In this document: positions 23,735 to 35,467 of the stretch, one piece after another
Numbering within the stretch: the stretch's first letter is position 1
Layout of the letters: every line of letters starts with the position of its first letter
Assembly (NCBI GenBank): GCA_026874595.1
Contig: CM049318.1
Location: forward strand, 15,982,241-16,046,240
Source of the DNA: Sipunculus nudus
Lineage: Eukaryota; Annelida; Sipuncula; Golfingiida; Sipunculidae
Direction: 5' to 3'
Length of the DNA: 64,000 nt
The notes under the pieces: model-generated
Seen by the model: the letters and a program-made list of their open reading frames with translations, nothing else
The model's database searches: none
Told to the model about the DNA's origin: nothing
Position numbers and translations under genes: made by a program

Positions 23735-25935
23735 TGGTGTTACTCAGAAAACTTTGCTTTACAGAGCAGCGGTTAAAACAAAGGAGACCTGGGAGGACTG
23801 CAGTGTTTAACCACTAGGAGCATAGGACAATAAGTTCTATCAGGGGTTAACCTAATTACTTCTAAATTAATATTTAATTCTGTGAACCCAGTGAAAACTG
23901 TGGTTAATTTCATATTCGAGGGATTATAGTTTTGAGATGCTAAAGAGTCTGTAGTATACAAGGTTGTTAAACTATGTAGATGGGGCAAATTATTCACGGA
24001 AGTTTTATTTTACAGATAATTTCCTTTTATGCGAACATCGCGAATTGAAAACACCGCGAATAGCCGACCACCCCGTACCAAGGCATTTAATTTTCTCCAG
24101 TTGACATATGATCGGGACTCTGTACTTTATTAATGCATCATTTTGTTTAAGCCACATACATCTCAAACAAGGTAATAATATTATCTCAGACAAGAGCCTG
24201 TTAAGAGGATTGGATTCCAGCAGCATAGCTAGGACCGCAGAAGGTTTGTAACGTTTGCAAATTTCTTACATTCAGCCTTCCTGAGCATAACAGATGATGA
24301 TTTATACAGTTTTAATTGACACCTAATTTTTCAGTTTAACATTAAAACAAATGTTTCTTGAAACATATCTCACAATGCGAAAATGATTTTACCGTCAACT
24401 AATCAAACCAAACTCAGAAATGTATCACAGTTACCTGATCAATGTGTATGACGCTGAAAGCCCTAAAGCTATCACTGCTGTGTCTTTCTTTCAAAGAATT
24501 AGTTCACATGACAGATAAATGAGACAAGTATCTTACATGTTACGATGCACAATGAATATATTTTCTGTACAGAACACGTAATGAATAACTAGAGGGCATT
24601 ATCGGCGCCGTTCGTGTTTACACAATTCATGATTAATTCAGAACAGGCTAATCAGATAGACTTTGCTATTTATGCTGATTTATTTCGCCCAAAAACTCTT
24701 TTTATTAGGCAAGAAAAAATATTTTTTGTTAATAAAGTATGTTTTTAGGCAAGCTTTTCACAAATTAGGTTGGGTGGGGGATCCCCCCCCCCCCCTTTTT
24801 TTCGGGGTTGGGGGGGGGTTCTCTTGTTCGATGTAAATTAATATGATGAGGGCACAAAACGATTGTAATATTATTTTCTTGATAACAAAAAAACGAGAGA
24901 TGCCAGCATTTGGGATGACTACTTTCCTTTTGACCAAAATTCTGAATAATTAACTATTGTTGTTCTGTTACTACAAGTTCACTTTGTGTTGTCAGTTCTA
25001 CCTGCATAGTTGGGCGTTTCTGTTCCTCCAGATTTTAACGGTTTTGTCCTACACAATTTTATTTTCACCGTTTCCGACACCATACTTTACGTGAGACAAC
25101 CCATACTTCGACCAATCACAAAAACTAATTTGAGTATAATTCACAAGGACAGATACAATTGTTGACCCTAAAGTAGGCTGGTTCCCTGGTCTTTACTCCT
25201 TGCCTTATACTCAGTGAAGGTAGGGAACGGTGACCAGTCCATCAGTAAACTTTCTAGAAATTAATCTTCCCCTGAGATTGCTGCCGCTACATTAGTCTTA
25301 TCGCTGCAACACCTGAATATAAGAAAGGTTCACAACATATCACCCCCCCCCCCCAAAAAAAAAAAAAATTGTGAAGAACTATGTTATCCGTAGGCTTAAA
25401 AACGTCACTTTCGTTGTAATTAGCCAGTGTCTGTCAGTCCACCACACCAAAATAAGCACACCTGAGCAAAGAGTAGCACATGTAAGCCAATATAACCGGT
25501 CAATGTCATGGCATGTCATTAATTTTCTTTTCGCAGTTACTTTCACACGAATTTCCCACTCCCGGGCCGTAACTATTAACAGAGGAGATCACAGCGTATG
25601 CATGTAGGAGAGTGACCTCTGGTGGAGATCGTCAAGAACTCTACTGGTATCCTGCGTCAAAACCGTGTCGCCACCTTCAGGATCTTACTTTGGTATGTTC
25701 AAAAATAAAACTAATAGGATAAAGACTTCGTTATATTCACAATTAAGTGTATATGCAAAAACATATTTTTCATACTAATTCACTCATTGTTTTGATTTTG
25801 GAGGTTACCGCCATGTTTTATGCTAGCTTAACTATGTATGTGTATGTACATGTGCAGAATTCAATGCCGGTTTCGAACAACCTAAGGAGGGCAGTATCAC
25901 CCGCTTCCTCTCATTTTATAATGTTAACTTAGCTC
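23735..25935. other. Gene-poor stretch upstream of the thioesterase-like gene
   Basis: On the minus strand a donor ATCAG|GTAACTG near 24433 could end an untranslated first exon of the thioesterase-like gene, but this is a guess. CGCGAATT/CGCGAATA words near 24048-24062 resemble the MITE at 61.6 kb. Poly-C and poly-G runs lie at 24783-24830. No protein-coding exon is supported. Confidence 0.4.
25608..25624 (-). promoter_or_regulatory. CTCF-like motif
   Basis: AGTGACCTCTGGTGG matches the reverse of the CTCF core CCASYAGRKGGCR at all but one position. An identical 15-base word occurs at about 40025-40039. Binding is inference. Confidence 0.3.
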
Positions 25936-25939
25936 GATG

Positions 25940-26189
25940 ACTACTGTATCTGGGGGTCCTGTGTGTGTAATCAGCCCCATTGATGGATCATACTGTCGAG
26001 GAACCCCCGAGAGGCGCACTCGTTTGTGAGTGAAGCACGGCCGTTGGGCACGGACTTCCATTATGCTTCCAATTAGCCCAGCAAAGCGCTCACCCTGGGT
26101 TGGGGCGGACGGTGAAAAATCTTTCCGCCTCGGCTGAGATTCGAACTCATGACTTTGAGTCCTGTTCTCTACCCCTGAGCCACATTAGT
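25940..26189 (-). repeat. tRNA-derived SINE-like sequence, minus strand
   Basis: From 26185 the minus strand reads TGGCTCAGGGGTAGAG (A box) and GAGTTCGAATCTC (B box) at tRNA-like spacing, followed by a GC-rich body. It abuts the foldback element that begins at 26200. Confidence 0.6.
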
Positions 26190-26565
26190 CTAATTATTAA
26201 TACAGGAACTCTCGGCCCCAGAGACACTCGGCCCGGAGACACTCGGCCCAAGCGACTCTCGGCCCCAGAGACACTCGGCCCAAGAGACACTCGGCCCCAG
26301 AGACAGTCGGCCCCTAAGCAAAGGGACCTAGCGACACTCGACCCCGAGTCCGTTCTCAGAGACGCTCTGCCCACAGGTCCGATTCAATCCCCGGGAAACC
26401 TCTCGTTTACACAATTGTTCCCGTAGTTATCAGGCTAGATCCACTCGGCAAGCATGGAGTAGTGCCTGGGTCGTCTACAAATAACGGTACTCAATGCAAC
26501 GAAGCACCAAGAGCTGAATTTTCTATGAATAAAACAATAAGGCACACACAAACTTTACAAATAGG

Positions 26566-26568
<3 letters not shown>

Positions 26569-26639
<71 letters not shown>

Positions 26640-26755
26640 TCAATACATAAAAATATATAACTTGAAATTATAAATGAATAAATGATGTTGTACCATCGCT
26701 CCGCAATATATACATATATATGTATAAGATAATATATACATATATATGTATATAC
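26569..26755. repeat. (TA)n tracts with TACATATATATGTA palindromes
   Basis: TA repeats interrupted by CATATATATG words, within the centre of the foldback element. Confidence 0.9.
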
Positions 26756-27135
26756 AGCTGTGTGTGTGTGGCAGTTTGTGCGTGTTTGAATCATATGTGC
26801 ATTTAATTCAGATGTTATTGAATAATATTGGTTAATAAAATATTTTAATTGCAGAAAAAGTAATTAGGTTAAGAAAACAAGGCTGCGCCCTGTATTTATC
26901 CTTTTCCTCGAACTACATATAAGTACGAATTCAACATAATTAAATAATATTAATCAGTTGTATAGCTATACTGAACAAGATAAATGTTCGTCTTAAACAT
27001 TTATTGAACATATAACATGCAATCAGTAACCCATCACAACGGATATCATTTAATCTCATCGTTTTTGTTCCCTCCCTATAATATATAAATGCTTCAACGT
27101 CCGTTTATTTCCTCAATCACTCGTTTAACCGGGTC

Positions 27136-27136
<1 letters not shown>

Positions 27137-27192
<56 letters not shown>
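27137..27192. repeat. (TC)n microsatellite
   Basis: About 55 bases of uninterrupted TC dinucleotide within the foldback element's centre. A shorter one lies at 28702-28729. Confidence 0.95.
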
Positions 27193-27195
<3 letters not shown>

Positions 27196-28384
27196 CTGTA
27201 AAATTCTCCCTCTCCTATTAATATTTCCCTGTCTAATTTAGAATCGCCCTCACCTTTTACCTATACACATTAAGTTACAAAAGCATATGATTTTTGGCTT
27301 ACTCTTGGTATTTATGAACTGCATGTAAAGTTGCGTTGTTTGATGTATAGGCCTATATTTTGAAGTTTAAAGTAAATATGTATATGTGTATACATGTTAC
27401 TTTTAAATTTGTAGTTTGGTTTATTTTATCATTAAGGTGATTAACTTTAAGGGTAACTATCAGAGGGTATGTATTTCTGTGGATTTAATAAAAGATTAAA
27501 TATTGTAAAATAAAAGGTTTACATTGTGGCGTATATGTTATGTATCATTTTAAGCTGAGTTTCATCAACAGAAAATACAAAAAAAGGGTGCCGTTTTCTT
27601 CTCATTATGACGCTTACATTTTACCTAAGTACTTTGTCCGGTAAATCACTGCAAATGCACCCCTCTTGAAGCAAAACAGGGAATAAAGAGATTTTTTTCA
27701 AAAGTTAATTTAAAAGAAGCCAATATGTTCTTTTTTACACATTTTTTGTTCGATTTATAATTATAATTTATGTTTTAATTTTATCAAAGGCTATTAATTG
27801 ATATTTTATCGAAAATCATACAAGATAAGGTGAAAACAATAAATGTGCAAGTGAGATTTTACTTCGTGTAACGGTGTCGAGGAAAAGGTTCATATTTTTC
27901 CCTTACCTGAACTGTTAAAAAACGAAACTGTAAAGTGCACTACTGGCAGTATTCTATGATTCTAAAGATATTTTTATACAAAATAAGTTTTGTTATATAA
28001 AAATTTAGATTAGAAAAACACCAAGAAAACCCTTGAAATGCGACGTTTTCTGTAGAAATACCCATAAATTCCCTAATATACCAAAAGCATCAGTTATCCG
28101 AACGGACTTCCACAGTGCAGTTAACGGCGACTCAGTATAACTGCGGGAACAGTTGTGTTAACGAGGGGTTTCCCGGGGATTAAATCGGACCTGTGGGCCG
28201 AGCGTCTCTGAGAATGGCCTCGGGGCCGAGTGTCGCTAGGTCCCCTTGCTTAGGGGCCGACTGTCTCTGGGGCCGAGTGTCTCTTGGGCCAAGTGTCTCT
28301 TGGGTCGAGAGTCGCTCGGGCCGAGTGTCTCCGGGCCGAGTGTCTCTGGGGCCGAGAGTTCCTGTTACCCTAATTATTATCAAC

Positions 28385-29670
28385 ATGCAAAGTTGATAAA
28401 ATGTCATGGAGTGAAATAGTTTACCAAACCGCGTCATGACTTTGGTTGCTTCATCATTTATTGTTATTTTAGCGTATGATCCATGTCCTGTCTCCTGTTT
28501 TGATATGATTTTTTTTCTGAAAAGGCTCCCGGCAGGATCATGATTGAAACATAGGAATTCAATATTCTGTAAAAGGCGTGGTCTCCAGAATGGTGTTTAC
28601 GGTAGCTTGGCTGGGAATAGTACAGATATATATTGAATTAAAATTACAGTGATAACGCTTTAGTTTTTAAACGACCTTTGATTATTTTAAAAGTCAACTA
28701 TCTCCCTCTCTCTCTCTCTCTCTCTCTCATGTCGTTAACGGTTATCCTATCATGTTTTGTCACTTGTGACAGTAAACACCAAAATATAAATGCTTTAAAA
28801 GTATGTATATTGTTAATATTAAATCCTTAATACCATTTTATGATTTTTTTTATTCTACACATTGAAACTAGATACAAAGTTATATATTCCCCGATTTTAA
28901 AGTATCCCAGCATCCTGGTATGTCTTGTATAGAAGGCGTTGTCGATTTCAATTTTGTTAAATCAAACAGATATAGTGTTGAATTATAACTTATCTCTGGA
29001 ACAAATATATCCCTCCCACATGGAGCAGCTGTATCAAGGGCTTTATTTTCTTTATTTAGGTCTTTATTTGCTTTAAAGAGAAAAAAAAAAAAAACGTAGC
29101 GTACAACGTGTTACTTAGTCTTGCAGAGGATGGGGACAGCAATCAATGTATTGTCAAAAAAACCCTATATCTGAAACCAATCCAATATTTTATATTCATA
29201 TTAGACCCCATAAAGTATATCTACCTTATAACTGAAATAAAAAAAAAAATCATTCATTAAACCCAATATTTTTCATTTTTACTCAAGAAAGACACACGTT
29301 AAAAATAAAAACACTTTCACATTGTCATATAGTTTAATACTGATCCAATAAAAGTGGCTCACTGTAACTGGGTTCTGAGTACATTTACTTTTTTTTATTT
29401 TTAGATTTTAAAATGTTAAAAAATTATATGAAAATAAATGAAAATTTCAAACATATGTATATCAGAACGATGACTGTACCAGGTTTAAAATAACGTATTC
29501 TTTATTCGAACTTAAATGAATTTAAGCAACTTTTGGATTTATTTTGGATAAAGAGTTTTTTTTTACAATAATGATGCCTACAAGCAGATATGGCCATTTG
29601 AAAGTTTGAAAATGAATCAGTAATCTCAGACTGCGTACGCTCCGATCCAGCGACCGTTTTAGCGTAATAG
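28385..29670. other. AT-rich stretch with no supported gene
   Basis: Only short homopolymer runs and one TC tract are visible. It is the 3' flank of the M15 paralogue on the minus strand. Confidence 0.5.
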
Positions 29671-29676
29671 AACCTA

Positions 29677-29879
29677 TTATGTCATTGGGACATGCTTGCA
29701 GGCTGCCTGTAGTTTGGTGCGCAGTGTCTGGTACACAGTGTCAGGAAAGGTGCGATCGAAGTAGTCGTCAATGTGGTCGGGGTCCTCTCCCTGCCACGAA
29801 CCTCCCCAGCGGAGTCCAGATAACGTCACATTACTTAGAAAGCACTTGTAGGGGTTGCTTCCAGACTTCCTGTCATTAG
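29677..29879 (-). pseudogene. Last exon of the M15 paralogue
   Basis: Acceptor GTTCTAG, 203 bases, phase 1 in and TAA at 29677-29679. The RWGG..W..DPDH segment is the second half of the M15 active site. This exon alone is fully open. It may still be functional if the upstream frameshifts are assembly errors. Confidence 0.8.
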
Positions 29880-29980
29880 CTAGAACAAAAGGAATACTTG
29901 TGTATGTGAGGAGTAAATATACATACATATATATATTGCGATATTGTGACCGCGGAGGAAAGACTACATTCCCGCAGATC

Positions 29981-29982
<2 letters not shown>

Positions 29983-30041
<59 letters not shown>

Positions 30042-30125
30042 CACTACATCCACATACTTTCGCAGTTCAACTGACTGACAATCAGAAGTGAAACAATGGA
30101 TGCTTTATGGAACCTTGACATTTTG

Positions 30126-30196
<71 letters not shown>
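29983..30196. repeat. Two (TA)n tracts in the paralogue's last intron
   Basis: TA tracts at about 29983-30036 and 30129-30196. Confidence 0.95.
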
Positions 30197-30199
<3 letters not shown>

Positions 30200-30564
30200 G
30201 ATTTATATATTTGATGGGGAGGGGATGATAGCTAAAACTGTGTCGCGGTGTTAGCTGACATAACTGGGACCAATAGTGATCTGGGGCCTTCCCTAATAAA
30301 ATGTGTGTATGTAGTCGCCTTTTCCCGGATTTTCCTTATCAAACTATATTCCTTTGAAGGTATACCATTTTGGCCAAAATTGAGTATATATAATTGGTAA
30401 CGTCTGTTGATTAAGGATTTAAATAAAGGAGGAGAGAAAACACATCGAACGTAGACGCTGGAGTTTTTTTTTTTTTTTCAAAATGTCAAGGTTCCATAAA
30501 GCATCAATTGTTTCACGTCTGATTGTCAGTCAGTTGAACTGCGAAAGTATGTGGATGTAGTGTG
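30041..30564. repeat. 85-bp inverted repeat pair around a TA-rich loop
   Basis: 30041-30125 (CACATACTTTCGCAGTTCAA, then CTGACTGACAATCAG and AACCTTGACATTTTG) is the reverse complement of 30479-30564 with only a few mismatches. The loop is about 350 bases. The right arm runs straight into the minisatellite. Probably a small foldback or MITE. Confidence 0.8.
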
Positions 30565-31190
30565 AATCGTACGTGGATTTGCAGACAGTTAAACAGTATT
30601 TTATAATGTATTCAGTTAATCCTGGTGTTATGTGAATTGAACCTGGATTTGCAGGCAGTTAAACCATATTTTATACCGCATTCAGTTAATACGGGTGATG
30701 TGTGAACATAACGTGGACATGGAGGCAGTTAAACAGTATTTTATACCGTATTCAGTTATTACGGTTGCTGTGTGGACAGAACGTCGATTGGCAGGCAGTC
30801 AAACAGTATTTTGAACCGTATTCACTTAATACGGGTGTTCTGTGAACCGAACGTGAATTGAAGGCGTTTAACAGTATTTTATACCGTATTCAGTTAATAC
30901 GGGTGTTGTGTGAACGGAACGCGGATTTGCAGGCAGTTAAACAGTATTTTATTCCGTATTCAGTTAATACGGGTGTTGTTTGAACAGAAGTCGTTTTGCA
31001 GGCAGTTAAACAGTATTTTATATTGTATTCAGTTAATACGGGTGTTGTTTGAACAGAAGTCGTTTTGCAGGCAGTTAAACAGTATTTTATCCCGTATTCA
31101 GTTAATACGGGTGTTGTTTGAACAGAAGTCGTTTTGCAGACAGTTAAACAGTATTTTATACCGTATCCAATTTATACGGGTGAAGTGTGA
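30564..31190. repeat. ~69-bp minisatellite, about nine units
   Basis: Units share GGCAGTTAAACAGTATTTTA and CCGTATTCAGTTAATACGGG and differ slightly in length. The array ends about 20 bases from the donor of the HAID exon. The open frame through it (LNSIL...FEQKSFC) is a product of the repeat and not a gene. Confidence 0.9.
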
Positions 31191-31210
31191 ACTCGGCTCT
31201 ATAAACTCAC

Positions 31211-31344
31211 ATCTCATGCAGGCAGTATTGCAGTAAAAGGACCCGTGCATTAGATTCATGTCGATGGCGTGGCCCACGAGATGGGTCCTGGACGCTGGAC
31301 TTACGATCGCTCCCCCGATTATGGATCCAAGTTTACGCCAGCTC
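31211..31344 (-). pseudogene. M15 paralogue exon with HxxGHAID motif
   Basis: Donor AGAT|GTGAGT at the low end and acceptor ACTTTAG at the high end. One frame is open and encodes SWRKLGSIIGGAIVSPASRTH, LVGHAIDMNLMHG and CNTACM. His and Asp zinc ligands are both present (Asp codon 31260-31262). The required incoming phase is 2, while the upstream exon ends in phase 0, and the homologous V.V.. residues just upstream lie in a different frame, which points to a second frameshift. Confidence 0.75.
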
Positions 31345-31349
31345 CTAAA

Positions 31350-32240
31350 GTAATGACATACACTTTAATACAAAAAGCTTAGTTATTTTTCGAAAGAGTA
31401 TGAACTGCAAGGAAATGTTAAAATACATGAGCAAAAATTCAAGTGTATTTTCCACACATACGTCAGACTCCCTACTTTTGGTGTTTTACAATTGTTTCCT
31501 CTGTTTGAATGAAAATATTTTCGAGGTCTTGTGGATATAGGTTAAAGATGTGCTGGACTCCGTGTGTCTTAACGTATATTATTTGTATTTCTCTACTGAT
31601 TCAAACTAAGCTATACTTCGTGTATTTAGATTTAAATGGAGATAAGTATCCATTATGATTGTTACTTATAAGCATCAACACTTCTTAGACATAATTTCCC
31701 TGTATTTTTTCCCACAATTTTCAGATTATTTTTTAACCATATCGGTGTGATCCCTGGGCCCATTTTGAAATCCCAACAGACTCTCTAATATTGGAGGAAG
31801 AAAAGACCTGCTGCTCTGTGTGCAAGTTTAATCAGTTTGTTTCATGATCATAACATGGACGTGTCTCTCTTTGTTTTCCTTAAGTTAGTAATTAAATCAC
31901 ACGCCAGGCACCATCCATCGCTGCCAAGCAGAGCTCGGGTGTTTACCATTGAATTATTATGTTTTGTTTTCATCGTAGCCACCAGTGGCGTAAATTAATC
32001 TCCAAGGGGGGGGGGGGGGGGGGGGGATTCAGAAGCGTAGGTCAGGGCACATGTGTTAATAAACTTATGAATATTGAAATATCCTTTCTTTCCCAAGTTA
32101 CAGTACCATAATCGATCTTTCAAATTATTCATAAAGTTCATTTACAATGTATTAATCATTTTCTGAACATGTTCAGGAGTGTGTTTGGTGGGGGTTATAT
32201 ATCCCCTAACCCCTCGCCTGTATTGACGCCCCTGGTAGCA
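31350..32240. other. Intron sequence of the M15 paralogue
   Basis: No features other than a poly-G run at about 32007-32027. Confidence 0.4.
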
Positions 32241-34500
32241 TTTCCTAAGGCCCCAGACCCACATGCACCTACGACCGGTGAGTGACAGGTTACGACAACT
32301 TGAGACTTGAAAATCGTAGGTAGTCTTTGAAAGGTCGTATGACAAGTTGCAACTAGTCGCAAGAAGTCGTAGGATGTCTTAAGTAGTCGCAAGTACTCAA
32401 AAGTTCTAACCAATAGGAGTGGAATGCGAACGGTTCGCAATAATACGACTAATCGGTAGTAGTCTTGGAGAAATCGGTGGAAGTCTTATGTTGTCGTACG
32501 ACTAGTTTACGAGTGGAGTTTATAGTCTTATGTGAACAGTAGCAATAGAAGTTAACGAGCGTTCGCAGACTGGTACCGACTTGTCGTACGGTACGAGTGG
32601 TTAAAACTAGTAACGGCCGATCCCGACTAGTGGTACGATGAGTCGTATACGACTTGTCGTGAACACGTGACAGGCACATAGTGAGGTACATACAAAGAGT
32701 TAAGAAAATTTGAATGTGTATGATCCATAGCAAAAACATCCATGCGTGATGAACTTTTTTGGGGAAAAAGTGTAAGCAGACCAAGAAAAATAATCACATT
32801 GGATGATGCATTTTACATTTCGATATATATATATATAGGAAGATACTTTTACAAACTTCGATCTACTTTGAGCAAAATGAAAATGTACGTAGTTATAAGA
32901 ATATTTCTGTTGTATAAAAAAAGATAACCAGTGTAGATGACAGAACTGCAACCAGGGGATGGGATAATTACATCAAATACTGATCAGCAACATGGCTGTC
33001 AATGAAACAGTCGGTTTTATACATCGAAGAAAATTGGCTTTATGCGCTTCGTAGACTAATTGTTAGGTGGTGATGAAGGGGATCTACCGGCAAAAGGAGA
33101 GGAGATTATTGGTATGGCTTTCGCTCATAAGGTAGAATTACGATTGCCAGTTACGATACGAAAATTTTGAACATGCTCGAAAATATACGATACGATACGA
33201 AGCTAAGCTCGCAGGACGTCGTATCTGATCTCAGCATACACGTTCCGATAACAAGCCAAGAAGCTTCGTATGGTATCCTGCTTTCTATCCCATCGTATCC
33301 TAATTTCGTAACGTTGTATGCTGGGCTCTAGACTTTAGACAAACCAACGGAATGACCTACGATAGTAGAACATTCGTAGGACCGTCATAGATAGAACGTG
33401 CGACAATCAGTCGGCTGTCGTAGGAATGTTCTACGATTAGTAGGGCCTCAGACAACCAAAAAATCATACAAAAGTCGTAGATTTATCGTTACAGAGTCGT
33501 AAAGCCTTGGTCCCAACTGGACGCACGAATTTTGGGATCGTACGTCCCATGCGAATTTTGGGTGCCATTGAGGCCATGGTGGTCGTGGAGTTAGAGGATA
33601 AGCCGAGGTCACAACCGGCCGTACGGGCTCCTGTGGCATGTTTGCTTCCAAATTTGGTGAAGAATCTCACGTGCCACCCAAGTCAGTCTTGCGATATTTC
33701 AAAGTCGTAGACAGCCTGTAAGCACGTACGAAGGACTTTGACCAGCTGTACTCAGCAGGTAAGTTGCACTTGCACGCTCATTGCGTGCGACGTACGTTGC
33801 GTCTTAGACCACGAATTTATTTCCCATAGTACCTTAAAAATTGCATGTTCCACTTGCGAACTTCTAGCGTACTCCTTGCGGTTGGAGCAAGTTTCATTTG
33901 CCCCCGTTGTCGCAGAGAATTCGTAGAATCTGTTGGACATGTCCAAAATCCTCCGGACGTGCTTACGGCTGTCTACGACCTCGAAATTTTGCAAGACAGA
34001 CTTGCGTGGCACGTGAGATTCTGCTCAAAATATGGACGCAAATAGGTCGTAGGTGCCCGTACGGCCGGTTGTGACCTAGGCTTAAGGCATCGTACAACAG
34101 ACCTACGAGATCGGCTTGACTTAAAGAAAAACCTAAGACGCTGAAAAACTTTTGAATATGTTCAAAATTCTACAACAAGGGTCTAAGCAAGATTTTTCCG
34201 TCGTAAAACATATTAATTTCATACGACACACCCACGACTATCATAGGAATTTCCCCAAATTTCTGTCGTAGACCTGTCGTATTTGTGCTGTGCGATGTAT
34301 GTGAGTTAGCTTAACCACGACCACTCGGTAGTTCTCGTACGACCCCTCGGTAGCTATAGTCGACATATCGTCTCATTCAACGATTGGTCGGTAGTAATCT
34401 TACGACCAGTCGTATGGTCGTATAAGATGCAGTCAGACCGGACACTAATACTCTCACCGACTGATTACGACCGCTCGTAATGTGGCCCCATGTGTGACCG
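32240..34500. mobile_element. GTCGTA/TACGAC-rich palindromic repeat region
   Basis: For over 2 kb the words GTCGTA, TACGAC, TCGTACGA and CGACTAGT recur on both strands far above background, in an otherwise AT-rich neighbourhood. Its centre is a long palindrome (listed separately). Several overlapping short frames on both strands follow from the symmetry. It resembles a non-autonomous element built of inverted words. The ends are uncertain. Confidence 0.55.
33598..34086. repeat. ~490-bp palindrome
   Basis: The left arm starts TAAGCCGAGGTCACAACCGG and the right arm, read on the minus strand, starts TAAGCCTAGGTCACAACCGG. Further in, both arms contain AATCTCACGTGCCAC, AAGTC.GTCTTGC and GTCGTAGACAGCC. 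The centre lies near 33840. Confidence 0.85.
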
Positions 34501-34856
34501 CAAATTTAATCCTTTGCGGGAAGTCGCAGGTGATCGGTATTCGTGTAAATATGGTTCCCATTTCATGTAAACATATATATCGTCGTATTGATGATACAAT
34601 CCTGCGGCTATCGAGTATTGCGTTATGTCATACCTATTATACGAAACAATAGGTAGATTATATGACAATATCAATGTTTTTGTATGATATGATACAACAG
34701 ATGATTAATATTACAGTGTCTAATTGTAAACATGTATTTATTGGGAATCATAGTTGATAAATGATACCATCCAGAAATAATGGATCAGCTTAATATTCCC
34801 CGGAATTTTGACGTGCTCGGGGTTACAGGAATTGTAAATTTTCACTGAGAACTGAC

Positions 34857-34980
34857 CTTGACCACGCAGGTTCTCGCGAGACGGCCGAGAGTGTCCAAAC
34901 TCCCTCTGAATTCGTCCTCAATATAGATCGGGTTACCACGAAGTATGGGCTACTGTATCTCCGTACGGTGCACTCACTTT
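34857..34980 (-). pseudogene. M15 paralogue exon with one-base frameshift
   Basis: A strong acceptor (poly-T, ACTGTAG) and donor (AAG|GTCAGT) are kept. The start frame reads SECTVRRYSSPYFV and the end frame reads IYIEDEFRGSLDTLGRLAR and TCVVK. The change of frame falls near 34939-34942, where one base appears to be missing. Confidence 0.75.
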
Positions 34981-35136
34981 CTACAGTAAAAAAAAAAAAG
35001 AAATTTTATAATTGACCATCGGTGTTTTGTTAGAAAATCAAAATACTGATCACTGCAGGGTCCTATAAAAGTGATTTCGAGAGAAGCGGTACCCACACAT
35101 AAACACCCCCCCCCCAAACACAATAGGATTCTATCT

Positions 35137-35138
35137 CC

Positions 35139-35183
<45 letters not shown>

Positions 35184-35195
35184 TATATATATATT
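35137..35195. repeat. (TA)n microsatellite
   Basis: TA tract about 58 bases long, interrupted once by AAAA. Confidence 0.95.
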
Positions 35196-35467
35196 CGATT
35201 TTAGCAAATTATAAAATGCGAACATTTTATGGTTTGTCCATGTTCAAACCATAAATAAGGTTTTAGGACCTAGAAAGGCGACCCCTAAAACCATGACATG
35301 GTTACAGCTATTGGTGTTCATTAAGAACTTTAAATGGCTCATTATTAAAACATTTAAAGCAATCACAGCTGAAATATTCGGCATTATATAAATACAATGT
35401 ATATAGATTATGTGAATAATATATTAAAACGTCTTTATTTCATTATTTTTTTTCTCAGCATGAGTAT

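Larger units (their letters stand above)
26200..28369. mobile_element. Foldback element with minisatellite-built inverted arms and 10-bp TSD
   Basis: Left arm 26200-26425 and right arm 28150-28369 are reverse complements. Each has an outer CAGGAACTCTCGGCC end, an array of a 16-base unit around GACACTCGGCCCCAGA, then GGTCCGATT.AATCCCCGGG. CTAATTATTA flanks both ends (26190-26199 and 28370-28379) as a direct repeat. The 1.7-kb centre has TA and TC microsatellites and no transposase frame. Arms made of a short tandem repeat recall the foldback (TU-like) elements of sea urchin. Non-autonomous. Confidence 0.8.
29677..34980 (-). pseudogene. Peptidase M15 paralogue with broken frame (three exons visible)
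   Basis: Three exon-like blocks match exons 5-7 of the 4.5-14.5 kb gene in order and orientation. 34857-34980 begins SECTVRRYSSPYFV and later reads IYIEDEF...TCVVK, but the two parts are in different frames; the block is 124 bases where 125 would keep frame. 31211-31344 carries RTHLVGHAIDMNLMHG, the complete HxxGxAxD zinc motif. 29677-29879 carries LRWGGSWQGEDPDHIDD with DxxH, then LQAACKHVPMT and a stop. The middle block also enters in a phase that does not fit the first. No signal-peptide, TSP1 or Cys-rich exon was found up to 43 kb. It was therefore an active-type enzyme that is probably now a pseudogene, unless the assembly dropped bases. Confidence 0.75.

Noticed and set aside
26100-26426. 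108-codon frame and its minus-strand partner at the 26.2 and 28.2 kb arrays
   Set aside because: Both follow from the 16-bp GACACTCGGCCCCAGA array and the SINE next to it. The two loci mirror each other because they are inverted arms.
30910-31236. 108-codon repetitive open frame
   Set aside because: It is the translation of the 69-bp minisatellite. The repeat length happens to be a multiple of three, and the opposite strand there contains the M15 paralogue exon.
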